53,694 bases of DNA from Methylobacter sp. (lineage in GTDB: Bacteria; Pseudomonadota; Gammaproteobacteria; Methylococcales; Methylomonadaceae): assembly GCA_026399025.1 (NCBI GenBank), contig JAPLRU010000051.1:1-53694 (forward strand), in the 5' to 3' direction. Position 1 is the first letter of the stretch, and the number at the start of each line of letters is the position of its first letter. Positions 1-8,613 of the stretch are shown piece by piece. The translations under genes and the position numbers were made by a program. A model generated the notes under the pieces. It was not told the origin of the DNA and ran no database searches. It was given only the letters and a program-made list of their open reading frames with translations.

Positions 1-4
1 TGCT

Positions 5-211
5 ATCGTTCCCACGCTCCGGAGACTGTGAAAGTATTCGTTTTAGAACAAAAGCAAAAGCATTCACCACGAAGGCACGAAGGACACGAAGTTTTCAATA
101 CATTGAGTTTAAACAATTATTTTTCCTTCGTGATCTTCGTGCCTTCGTGGTGAAGAGTTTTTTAAACCGATTTTGATAATACTTTCACAGTCTCCGGAGC
201 GTGGGAACGAT
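5..211. repeat. Nested palindromic repeat, copy 1
   Basis: The outer arms ATCGTTCCCACGCTCCGGAG and its complement close the element at both ends, and each continues into ACTGTGAAAGTATT or its complement. An inner inverted repeat lies inside: a CACGAAGGCACGAAG block near 62-91 answers a CTTCGTGCCTTCGTGG block near 125-153. Related copies lie at 5017-5258, 43502-43828 and 50573-50843. There is no open reading frame of note and no transposase, so it is a non-autonomous repeat. Bases 212-408 hold no further gene; the GH30 gene begins at 409. Confidence 0.85.
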
Positions 212-408
212 GTCGCTTTATTCACTTCGGACTCTATATTTGTTCTAAATCGAATGCTTTCACAGCCCTCTTTCGCTTGGGGGTTCTTTTTGTGTGTGCC
301 CTGCCATGTGTTGCGAAGTAAAATGTTTTGTAGGTGATGATCAAGCTGTCAGGCTTTGGCATTGACCTAAAATATTTAATCTAAAGGTGTTCCACCGAGA
401 GGACTTCA

Positions 409-1797
409 ATGCCTGAGCAAATCGACTCCTACGCCCTCCTTCTTCCTGTTTCGAAAGATCCTTACTCTTTGGCGGTTTGGCTGACGACCGCCGACCAACG
501 TTTTCTGTTTCAACGGCAGCCGGATAAGCTTCGTTTTACCGGCCACGACAATGATTTCCCGGCGATAACGGTGGATGCCGAGCGCAAATATCAGGTTATG
601 GACGGATTCGGGTTTTCCTTGACCGGGGGTAGCGCTATGCTGATCGGCCGCCTGCCTGATGCTGACAGAAACGCATTGCTGCGAGAATTATTCTTGCCCG
701 ATGGCGACGGCATCGGCATTAGTTTTTTGCGCTTGAGCATCGGCGCGTCGGATTTGAGCGAGCGCTGCTTTTCCTATAACGACAGGCCGACCGGACAATC
801 CGACTACGAACTTATCCATTTCGATATCGAGGCCGGCGATGCTGAAGTTATTCCGTTGTTACAGCAAATAGTGGCAATTAACCCCGAACTCAAAATCATC
901 GCCACGGCTTGGTCCGCGCCGTCTTGGATGAAGACCAACCAAAACTCGGTGGGCGGTAAACTGAGACCCGATTGCTACGCTGTTTATGCGGATTACTTGG
1001 TCAAATACCTGAAAGCGATGCGGGAAAGAGGGCTTACCGTCCATGCCATCACGCCGCAAAACGAACCTTTAAATCACAAAAACCAACCCAGCATGGTCAT
1101 GGAAGCGGACGAGCAAGCCGAGTTTATTAAAAATCACTTGGGACCGGCCTTACTGGAAGCCGGTCTAGTCGATGTGGAGCTGTTTTGTTGGGATCATAAT
1201 TGCGATGTCAAAGAATACCCCTTGGCGGTTTTCGCCGATGCCGAAGCGCGCCGTTATCTCAGCGGATCGGCGTGGCATTTATACGGGGGCGACATTTCGG
1301 TTCTTTCCGAGGTTTATCAGGCCTATCCGGAAATGAAACTGTATTTTACCGAGCAGTGGGTGGGTTCGGACGGGCAGTTCGGGGGAGACTTAATGTGGCA
1401 CATGAAACACGTCCTGATCGGCTCCATACGCAACTGGAGCCGGGCCGTGTTCGAATGGAACCTGGCCGCCGACCCGTTTTGCCGCCCTCATACTCCGGGC
1501 GGCGAAGCCCGTTGCGTCGGCGCGTTGACGATAGGCGAAAAGATTGCCCGCAACGTTGCTTATTATGTAATCGCCCATGCCGCGAAATTCGTGCGCCCCG
1601 GTTCGGTGAGGATTTATTCGGATCAGCACACCTTCCTGAGCAATGTGGCGTTTGTTACGCCCGCGGGCGACATCGTCCTGATTGCGCTCAATGAGGAAGC
1701 CGAATCCCGATCCTTTAGCATCCGCTTTCAAGGGCAAAGCGCGGTCGCTACCTTGCCTGCGAATGCGGCGGCCACTTATGTTTGGCAGGCGGGATAA
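409..1797 (+). CDS. Glycoside hydrolase family 30 (glucosylceramidase-like)
   Basis: A 462-residue retaining beta-glycosidase of the GH30 type. The family start motif (DGFGFSLTGGSA) lies at about residues 65-76. The acid/base glutamate is E219 in TPQNEP and the nucleophile is E315 in LYFTEQW. A tryptophan-rich strand (TAWSAPSWMKT) at 167-177 is also typical. The C-terminal 80 residues form the usual beta-sandwich. A GAGG ribosome site lies 7-8 bases before the ATG. I see no signal peptide, so the enzyme should be cytoplasmic, unlike many secreted GH30 proteins. The substrate is unknown: glucosyl- or other beta-linked glycosides or glycolipids are possible. No sugar transporter or regulator lies nearby, so it looks like a single-gene unit. 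Confidence 0.85.
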   Translation: MPEQIDSYALLLPVSKDPYSLAVWLTTADQRFLFQRQPDKLRFTGHDNDFPAITVDAERKYQVMDGFGFSLTGGSAMLIGRLPDADRNALLRELFLPDGDGIGISFLRLSIGASDLSERCFSYNDRPTGQSDYELIHFDIEAGDAEVIPLLQQIVAINPELKIIATAWSAPSWMKTNQNSVGGKLRPDCYAVYADYLVKYLKAMRERGLTVHAITPQNEPLNHKNQPSMVMEADEQAEFIKNHLGPALLEAGLVDVELFCWDHNCDVKEYPLAVFADAEARRYLSGSAWHLYGGDISVLSEVYQAYPEMKLYFTEQWVGSDGQFGGDLMWHMKHVLIGSIRNWSRAVFEWNLAADPFCRPHTPGGEARCVGALTIGEKIARNVAYYVIAHAAKFVRPGSVRIYSDQHTFLSNVAFVTPAGDIVLIALNEEAESRSFSIRFQGQSAVATLPANAAATYVWQAG

Positions 1798-2099
1798 CAG
1801 GCTGAAAATTCCATTTATTCACGAGATGCATTTTGTATTTTTTTGTTACCTCCCTTAGCTCGGCGCAAACCCAGAGAACGGCTTAGACTGCCTGCAAAGC
1901 TTGACTTGAGCGGAATCCACTCGAATATCCGGTTTCGCTGCCGAAAAATAATCGCCCCGAGTTTTAAGATTTTAATAGTTTGTCCGTATTTTCATGGTGT
2001 TAACGATAATGTTAGCCCCGGCTGTTGAAATCAAAGGCTCAACTCCCCACTTAAGCCTATAAATTATAAAAATTTTCTCCCCGGTTTGAGGTTGTGCCT

Positions 2100-3296
2100 A
2101 TGTGGAAAAAGTTTTACTCGACCCTGCTCATGCCCCGTCTTGACGATGAGGACACTAATGAACGCCTTGAAGCCATCAAATCCGCTCTGCCGACGCCGGT
2201 CTTTTGGCTGTTGGGCAAGACTCAATCGGGCAAAACCTCGATCATCAAAGCGCTGACCGGAGACAGCCGCGCCCAAATAGGCAACGGTATGCACGCCTGC
2301 ACCCGAACCGCCTTGATGTATGATTTTCCCGATACCCAGGATTGCATCATGCGCTTTTTGGACACGCGCGGACTGGGCGAAGTGGATTATCGACCGGACG
2401 AGGATATCGAAGCGTTCCAGGAACAGGCTCATGTTTTGATTGTGGTCATGAAAGCCATGGACCATGCTCAACAAGCGGTGATGGCGGCGGTGCGCTCGAT
2501 TCATAAAGCCAAACCCGGCTGGCCGATTATTGTGGCGCAAACGGCCTTGCACGAAGGCTATCCCGATCCGGCTTTCGAGCATTTAACGCCTTATCCGTTT
2601 GACGCCGAAGGCTGGACTGAGCTAATTCCTAAGGATCTGCGCCGGTCTTTACTTGAACAACGGACGTTGTTTAAAGGCATCCCGGTCCAATTTGTCGCGC
2701 TTGATTTTACGCTGCCGGAAGACGGCTACCAGCCGCTTAATTACGGTTTGGCGGCGCTTTGGCATAGTCTGGAAACGGCGTTGCCGCAGGGTATTTCAGT
2801 GGTGCTGCATAACATGAAGGCAATCCGCAAGGAACTGCACGATGTTTACAGCAAGGCGGCGCATCCGCATATTGTCGCCTACGCGCTGACTTCAGGCGCG
2901 GCCGGAGCCATTCCTATTCCATTCGTCGATATTCCTGTGGTGACGCTGATTCAAGGCAAAATGTTCCAGACTATCGCGTCGATTTATAACTATCCGCTGG
3001 ACCGAAAAAACTGGGCTGAAATCACCAGTTCACTCGGCATTACGCTATTGGGCAATATCGGCCGCCGCGAATTAACCAAGCTGATTCCCGTCTATGGTTC
3101 GGCCGTATCATCGGTGTTAACCGCCGCGACAACTTATGCCTTAGGCAAAACACTGACGGTCTACCTCGAAAATTTACGTGACGGAAAAGTGTTATCCGAC
3201 GAGTTATTCCGGGTTGTTTACAGTGAACAGTTTGAATTGGGCCGGTCGATGTTTAAAGATTATGTGCGGCAAATCCGGCGCAAGGTGTTGAAATGA
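2100..3296 (+). CDS. Membrane-associated Era-like GTPase with DUF697-like C-terminus
   Basis: The protein is about 398 residues. The P-loop is GKTQSGKTS at about residues 40-48, followed by a switch region DTRGLGE near 90, so it belongs to the TrmE-Era GTPase group. The C-terminal half (from about residue 255) has glycine- and proline-rich hydrophobic helices of the DUF697 kind, suggesting membrane contact. The start is uncertain: ATG at 2100 or in-frame GTG at 2094, with a GAGG stretch just upstream of both. The stop codon overlaps the start of the next gene by four bases (ATGA), so the two GTPases are translationally coupled and probably act together. Cellular role unknown; membrane stress or envelope trafficking would be guesses. 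Confidence 0.7.
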   Translation: MWKKFYSTLLMPRLDDEDTNERLEAIKSALPTPVFWLLGKTQSGKTSIIKALTGDSRAQIGNGMHACTRTALMYDFPDTQDCIMRFLDTRGLGEVDYRPDEDIEAFQEQAHVLIVVMKAMDHAQQAVMAAVRSIHKAKPGWPIIVAQTALHEGYPDPAFEHLTPYPFDAEGWTELIPKDLRRSLLEQRTLFKGIPVQFVALDFTLPEDGYQPLNYGLAALWHSLETALPQGISVVLHNMKAIRKELHDVYSKAAHPHIVAYALTSGAAGAIPIPFVDIPVVTLIQGKMFQTIASIYNYPLDRKNWAEITSSLGITLLGNIGRRELTKLIPVYGSAVSSVLTAATTYALGKTLTVYLENLRDGKVLSDELFRVVYSEQFELGRSMFKDYVRQIRRKVLK

Positions 3297-4846
3297 ATTT
3301 GAAAACCCGCTGGAAGATGCATTTTTTGGTGGTCATCTTCCCGTTCGGCATTCCTTTAGCATTGGGTTTTTACGGCTTATGGCAACAACACTTGCTGATT
3401 TTATGGCTGGCGGTTTCGGCCGTGTTAGGTCTGACGTGGTGGTTCGTCAATCGGCGCTTGAGCCGCCATTTGGAATTGCTCGATATTTCAGCTTCCGTCG
3501 ACAAAACCGCTCAAAGCCAACAGGCTTATAAAGAAGTCGAGCGGATTTCCGCCTTGCACAGAAACGGCAATCCTGACCTGGCGTCGTCGGAGTTTTATCT
3601 GCAAACCCTGCTCGAAGTGATGCGGGCGGTTGCGGAGCAGTATTATCCGCGACGCAAAGACGCCCTGTTGGAAATTAAGCTGCCTTATTTGCTTAAAGTC
3701 ATCGAAATGCTGGCGCAGGAACTACGCGTGAGTCTTTCGGAAAACGTGCCGGGCAGCCATATTTTTTCAGTGAACGATCTGCTGCGCAGCCAACGCTTAG
3801 CGCATCGCGGCGTTGAGCTTTATCGCCTGATTCGTATCGTATCGGCCGGGCTGGACCCGATCTCAGCGATGGTGCGCGAACTCAGAATATTGACCACCGA
3901 TAGCCTGTTTTCCCATTCCACCGAAGACCTTAAACGCTGGCTTATCGATGCTTATATCAAGAAAATAGGCTATTACGCGATTGAGCTTTACAGCGGCAAT
4001 TTGGTGCTGGATGAGCAATTGTTCGCCAATGCGACGCGCGCATCTCAACAAGAATTGGACGAAATCAAGCATCGGGAAGCGCTCGCGTCCGCGGAACCGT
4101 TCCGCATTTTGGTGCTGGGCCAGACTAATGCCGGTAAATCCAGCCTGATTAACGCGCTGTTCGGCGCGCAAAAAGCCGAAACCAATGCGATTCCGACGAC
4201 GGAGGGCTTCACCGCTTATTTGCTGGAGCGACCGGGCTTGGAGTCCGCGATTATAGTGGACTGCGAAGGCTATGGCGGCGATGATTATCGGGGCACACTG
4301 TCTTTGGTAGCGGAAGAAATACTCCGTAGCGATATTATTTTGTTGGTGATTTCGGCAACCAATGTCGCCCGCGATCCCGATAAAAAAATGCTGCAAGCCA
4401 TTCAGGAATGTTTTGAGCACAAAGACCAAAGCAGTTTACCGGCCATCGTGGCGGCGTTGACCCATATCGATCAACTGCGCCCGCTCAGGGAATGGAATCC
4501 GCCTTATGATGTGATCAAGCCCGATTCGCTAAAAGCTCAAACCATAAGGCTGATGATGGACGCGGTCACTACGGAGCTGGGCTTGACTATCGAACAAATT
4601 GCGCCGGTTAATTTAAAACCGGGCTTTGAATATAATGTTGAGGAAGGCTTGATTCCGGCCGTTTTTCAGCAATTGGACCAAGCCAAGCAAGTGCGTTATC
4701 TGCGTTGCCTGAAGGAATACCGTAAACAGGATTATTGGAGCAGGTTGTGGAAACAATCCAAGCAAGCCGGGCAATTTATCGCCAAAAAAGGTTTCAGCAG
4801 TTTGCTTAAAGTCTCTGTCGGCCGGTCCGAAGACACAAGGATGTAA
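3293..4846 (+). CDS. Membrane-anchored GTPase, partner of the upstream GTPase
   Basis: A 517-residue protein. The N-terminus carries two hydrophobic segments (about residues 10-28 and 32-52) that form a membrane hairpin, followed by a long helical region. The GTPase domain begins near residue 275: P-loop LGQTNAGKSS, switch motif DCEGYGG near 323, and a LTHID specificity motif near 389 in place of the usual NKxD. The gene starts inside the stop codon of the upstream GTPase (ATGA). Two different GTPases in tandem, one with a DUF697-like tail and one with an N-terminal anchor, suggest a heteromeric membrane complex, which is an inference. The C-terminus is basic. No effector gene follows; the next feature is a repeat. 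Confidence 0.7.
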   Translation: MNLKTRWKMHFLVVIFPFGIPLALGFYGLWQQHLLILWLAVSAVLGLTWWFVNRRLSRHLELLDISASVDKTAQSQQAYKEVERISALHRNGNPDLASSEFYLQTLLEVMRAVAEQYYPRRKDALLEIKLPYLLKVIEMLAQELRVSLSENVPGSHIFSVNDLLRSQRLAHRGVELYRLIRIVSAGLDPISAMVRELRILTTDSLFSHSTEDLKRWLIDAYIKKIGYYAIELYSGNLVLDEQLFANATRASQQELDEIKHREALASAEPFRILVLGQTNAGKSSLINALFGAQKAETNAIPTTEGFTAYLLERPGLESAIIVDCEGYGGDDYRGTLSLVAEEILRSDIILLVISATNVARDPDKKMLQAIQECFEHKDQSSLPAIVAALTHIDQLRPLREWNPPYDVIKPDSLKAQTIRLMMDAVTTELGLTIEQIAPVNLKPGFEYNVEEGLIPAVFQQLDQAKQVRYLRCLKEYRKQDYWSRLWKQSKQAGQFIAKKGFSSLLKVSVGRSEDTRM

Positions 4847-5016
4847 TTTATAAAACATTTCGTGTATGCTTTTTTGCCGGTTGATGCCGGCTAAGCGGAG
4901 TTTTACCGCTCATTAATAAGGAGAGGTGCCGGAAGTGTTTCGTTTATAGTTATCGGCTTATTTATCGGATAGCGGGCAATAAGGGATGTGCCAAGAAATA
5001 AAGTACCACAAACGGC

Positions 5017-5258
5017 ATCATTCCCACGCTTCGGAGATTGTGAAAGTATTCGTTTTAGAACAAAAGCATTCACCACGAAGACACGAACGACTGCACGGAT
5101 GCAGGAGGTAGAGCAACGCAGGAGCAGTTGCCGAGGACACGAAGTTTTCAATACATTGAGTTATTATTTTTCCTTCGTGCTCTTCGTGTCTTCGTGGTGA
5201 ATAGGCTTTTAAATTGATTTGGATAATATTTTCACAGTCTCCGAAGCGTGGGAACGAT
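5017..5258. repeat. Nested palindromic repeat, copy 2, with inserted mini-repeat
   Basis: Same outer arms as the copy at 5-211 with a few substitutions (TTCCCACGCTTCGGAG and complement). The left inner arm is interrupted by about 46 bases (about 5088-5134) containing GGATGCAGGAGGTAGAGCAA. The same insert lies at the same internal site in the copy at 43502, and stands alone, inverted, near 46084-46130. The gap from 4847 to 5318 holds nothing else I can support. Confidence 0.85.
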
Positions 5259-5318
5259 AGCTGGGTACAGTATTTATTATCACTTCCCTAACATTGCCGC
5301 TGCCATTCACGGAAAGAG

Positions 5319-8138
5319 ATGGATCGAAGCTATGTTCGATCCTTTAGAATCATAAAATCGCAAAACATCATGCAAAATCCCACAGCAAGCTATCTCGTCG
5401 GCATCGATCTCGGCACAACGCATACCGTTGTCGCTTACGCCCAAGCCGATAATACCCAACAGGACATTCAAATTTTTCAAATCGAGCAACTGGTCGCTCC
5501 CGGCCAAGTTGCGCCAAGGCCGTTGTTGCCGTCGGTGCGCTATCATCCGGCAAGCGGCGAATTGTCCGAAGCCGATCTGTCGTTTCCGAGCGGAACGCGG
5601 TCCGAAGGCGACACCGCCGTCATCGGCGAGGCCGCGCGTTTATTAGGCGCTAAAACCAAAGGGCGGTTTGTGACCAGCGCCAAAAGCTGGCTGTCGCACC
5701 CGTCGGTCGATCATAGCGCGGATATTTTGCCGTGGGGCAGCGGCGACGATATCGGCAAGGTTTCGCCGATTGCGGCCAGCGCCAGTTATTTAATGCATAT
5801 TCGCACGGTTTGGGGCCATCGCTTTCCCGATGCGCCGTTGGAACAGCAGGATATTGTGATTACCGTTCCCGCCTCGTTCGACGAGGCGGCCCGGTCTTTG
5901 ACTTTAGAAGCGGCGCGGCTGGCCGGATTATATAAAGTCCGGCTGCTGGAAGAACCTCAAGCGGTTTGCTACGACTGGTTAAGACGCCACACCGGTACGA
6001 TTAAACAGGCCTTGGCGAATGTGCATTTATTGCTGGTTTGCGATGTCGGCGGCGGCACCACCGATTTAACCTTGATTAAAGTAGAGCAGGGCGAGCAGGA
6101 ACCCAAATTAACCCGCATCGGCGTCGGCGATCATTTAATGTTGGGCGGCGATAATATCGACTTGGCCTTGGCCCATCTGGCCGAGAGCCGCTTGGGCAAT
6201 GCTGAAAAACGCCTGTCGGCGGCGGATTTGTCGCAACTGATCGAACAATGCCGAATCGCTAAAGAACGCTTGCTGGCGGAAGATGCGCCGGAGCAAATCA
6301 ACGTCACCTTGCTGGGCGGCGGCTCCAAGCTGATCGGCAGTTCCCGTTCGGTGGCGCTGACTAAGGATGAAGTCCGGACCATTGCGTTGGACGGCTTTTT
6401 TCCGTTATCGGGTTTGAAGGATTTACCCGACAGAAAACGCAGCGGCGTGGTCGAGTTCGGCTTGCCCTATGCCGCGGAACCCGCGGTCAGCAAGCATATC
6501 GCGGCGTTTTTAAAATTGCACAACGCAGCTTCCCGCGAAGCCTTAGGCGGAGAGAGCAGCGTTCCCGATGCGGTGTTGCTTAACGGCGGCGTATTTCGCA
6601 GCCAGCCGATCACCCAGCGTCTTGTCGATTTAATCCAATCATGGCGTTCCAGTCCGCCGGTCTTGCTGGAGAACAAACATCCCGAACTGTCCGTCGCGTT
6701 TGGGGCGGTCAGCTATGCGATTGCGCGGCGGGACAAAAAACTTAAGATCGGCGGCGGTTCGGCGCGCAGTTATTTTCTGCTGGTCGAGACCGACGATGCG
6801 ACTAAACAGCAAGGCATCTGCATTTTGCCCAAAGGCAGCGAGGAAGGCGATGAAGTCATCTTGAAAGACCGGCGTTTTGCGTTGCGTTTAGGCGTACCGG
6901 TGCGTTTTCATTTGGTGTCGTTGTCCGGCGACGGCGACTTCAAACCGGGCGATGTGACCGAAATTACCGACTTGTTTCATTCCCTGCCGCCATTGGCGGT
7001 GGCGTTTGAAGGCGATACCGACAGTGCGAATGCCGAGGTTATCGTTGAATTGGCGGTGGCCCAAACCGAAGTCGGTACGCTTAAAATTCAATGCATTGCG
7101 GTTGAAGACAGCAGCCGGCGTTGGGATGTCGAGTTTCAAATCAGGAAAAAAGCGGCGCGCTTGCCGACGGATGCCGCCTTGCCCGCGAATTTCAACCGGA
7201 TCGTCGAACAGATACAGACCATTTTCGGCGCTAAATCCAAGCAGGTCGATCCGAAAGCGGTCAAAAGCTTGCGCGCGGATTTGGAAAAACTCACGGGTAG
7301 CGCGCGTACCGAATGGACCACGCCATTATTAAGAGCCATGTTCGGCACCTTGTTGGACGGCGCGAAATACCAGCGCCGTTCCGAAAATCACGAACGGATT
7401 TGGCTGAGCCTGACCGGTTTTTGTTTACGTCCCGGCTTCGGCTATCCGCTGGATGATTGGCGGGTTGAACAATTATGGAAAAGTTACCCGCAAGGCATCC
7501 AGTTTGTGAATGAAACCCAAAACTGGACCGAATGGTGGACCTTATGGCGACGGATTGCCGGCGGCCTGGATGCGACGGCGCAGGAAAAGATTTTTGCCGA
7601 TATTGCAAAGTATATAAACCCGGCGGCGGCCAGACAGCCCGGCGTTGCCAAACAAATCAAAACCCGCGGTTACGACGATATGGTGCGACTGGCCGCCGTA
7701 TTGGAACGCCTGCCGGTCGCCAAGAAAATACAAGTGGGCGAGTGGTTGCTAAAGCGTCTGGAAAAAGCGTCCGAGCCCAGCCAAACCTGGTGGGCGGTGG
7801 GCCGTATCGGCGCCAGAATGCCGTTTCACGGCAGCAGCCATAACGTCATTCCCGCCGAAACCGTCAGTGTGTGGCTACAACAGATGTTGGCGCTGGACTG
7901 GAAAAAAGTCCCGCAAGCCGGTTTTGCCGCGACCTTGATTGCCCGGATGAGCGGCGATAGGGCGCGGGATATTGATGAGGCTATGCGCTTGCAAATCGTC
8001 GAGAAGCTGAAATTGACTAAAGCCCCGGCCTCCTGGATAGAGATCGTCGAGCAATTGAAAGAGCTGGATGAAAAAGAAGAAAAACAAATTTACGGCGAAG
8101 CCTTACCGCCGGGATTAAAGCTGATTAATGAAGCGTAG
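5319..8138 (+). CDS. Large Hsp70-family protein (DnaK-like ATPase, extended C-terminus)
   Basis: The N-terminal actin-like ATPase domain is clear: phosphate-1 motif GIDLGTTHT, phosphate-2 motif CDVGGGTTDLT near residue 245, and adenosine motif LNGGVFRS near 420. At 922-939 residues it is far longer than DnaK (about 640), and after residue 560 it lacks a recognisable peptide-binding SBD. The C-terminal 350 residues match my recollection of the DUF3731-type Hsp70 group. Two starts are possible: ATG 5319 with GGA five bases ahead, or ATG 5370, which gives the normal short lead before the first strand but has no ribosome site. The family acts as a chaperone-type ATPase, but clients for this subgroup are unknown. 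A small membrane protein follows 16 bases downstream. Confidence 0.85.
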   Translation: MDRSYVRSFRIIKSQNIMQNPTASYLVGIDLGTTHTVVAYAQADNTQQDIQIFQIEQLVAPGQVAPRPLLPSVRYHPASGELSEADLSFPSGTRSEGDTAVIGEAARLLGAKTKGRFVTSAKSWLSHPSVDHSADILPWGSGDDIGKVSPIAASASYLMHIRTVWGHRFPDAPLEQQDIVITVPASFDEAARSLTLEAARLAGLYKVRLLEEPQAVCYDWLRRHTGTIKQALANVHLLLVCDVGGGTTDLTLIKVEQGEQEPKLTRIGVGDHLMLGGDNIDLALAHLAESRLGNAEKRLSAADLSQLIEQCRIAKERLLAEDAPEQINVTLLGGGSKLIGSSRSVALTKDEVRTIALDGFFPLSGLKDLPDRKRSGVVEFGLPYAAEPAVSKHIAAFLKLHNAASREALGGESSVPDAVLLNGGVFRSQPITQRLVDLIQSWRSSPPVLLENKHPELSVAFGAVSYAIARRDKKLKIGGGSARSYFLLVETDDATKQQGICILPKGSEEGDEVILKDRRFALRLGVPVRFHLVSLSGDGDFKPGDVTEITDLFHSLPPLAVAFEGDTDSANAEVIVELAVAQTEVGTLKIQCIAVEDSSRRWDVEFQIRKKAARLPTDAALPANFNRIVEQIQTIFGAKSKQVDPKAVKSLRADLEKLTGSARTEWTTPLLRAMFGTLLDGAKYQRRSENHERIWLSLTGFCLRPGFGYPLDDWRVEQLWKSYPQGIQFVNETQNWTEWWTLWRRIAGGLDATAQEKIFADIAKYINPAAARQPGVAKQIKTRGYDDMVRLAAVLERLPVAKKIQVGEWLLKRLEKASEPSQTWWAVGRIGARMPFHGSSHNVIPAETVSVWLQQMLALDWKKVPQAGFAATLIARMSGDRARDIDEAMRLQIVEKLKLTKAPASWIEIVEQLKELDEKEEKQIYGEALPPGLKLINEA

Positions 8139-8154
8139 CGCTTAGAGGAAGATC

Positions 8155-8508
8155 ATGAAATTGCTCAGTATCGTTATTATTGCAGGGATTATCCTGCTGT
8201 ATTTTGTAGATTCGGCGTTTAAGCTGAATACCTTCGATCCGGAAATGTTAATTCACAGCGGCTTGAGGTTTTTTATCGGCTTTTTGATTTTAGGCATAGG
8301 CGTTTTTTATGCCCATAAAATCAGGCTTAAGTTTGCGGTTTGTCTGGTATTAGCGCTGGCTTTGGGCGATGACATTTGGGATTACACCCGCCATGTGAAT
8401 AGTTTTAGCTTTGAAGTTATGTTGCATAGCATGTATATGATGGCGTGGGGTTCTTTGGCGGGTTATGTGTTGATGAGGCGGTGGTTGGATGGGCGTAGGG
8501 TCGAATAA
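8155..8508 (+). CDS. Small integral membrane protein, unknown function
   Basis: A 117-residue protein with about four hydrophobic segments: residues 3-21, 38-56, 60-77 and a last one near 88-106. A strong GAGGAAG ribosome site lies just before the ATG. It starts 16 bases after the Hsp70 stop, so the two are likely co-transcribed. The conserved-looking polar patch GDDIWDYTRH lies between helices 3 and 4. I do not recognise the family. Linkage to a chaperone-type ATPase could mean a membrane partner or client, but that is only inference from spacing. Confidence 0.6.
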   Translation: MKLLSIVIIAGIILLYFVDSAFKLNTFDPEMLIHSGLRFFIGFLILGIGVFYAHKIRLKFAVCLVLALALGDDIWDYTRHVNSFSFEVMLHSMYMMAWGSLAGYVLMRRWLDGRRVE

Positions 8509-8613
8509 GGGGCACATCTTTTTTTACTTACGCTTAAAAGGTTTTATTGTGTTGTATATACTGAATTTTAGTGTACTAACCGCAATTTATGAGAATTAGA
8601 CAACTGTAAAATA

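Noticed and set aside
1..211. CRISPR array
   Set aside because: The repeated units are inverted arms, not regularly spaced direct repeats with unique spacers, and no cas gene is in the window.
1200..1737. Open frames on both strands inside the GH30 gene
   Set aside because: They lie fully within the GH30 coding region, show no motif and follow its codon structure in shifted frames.
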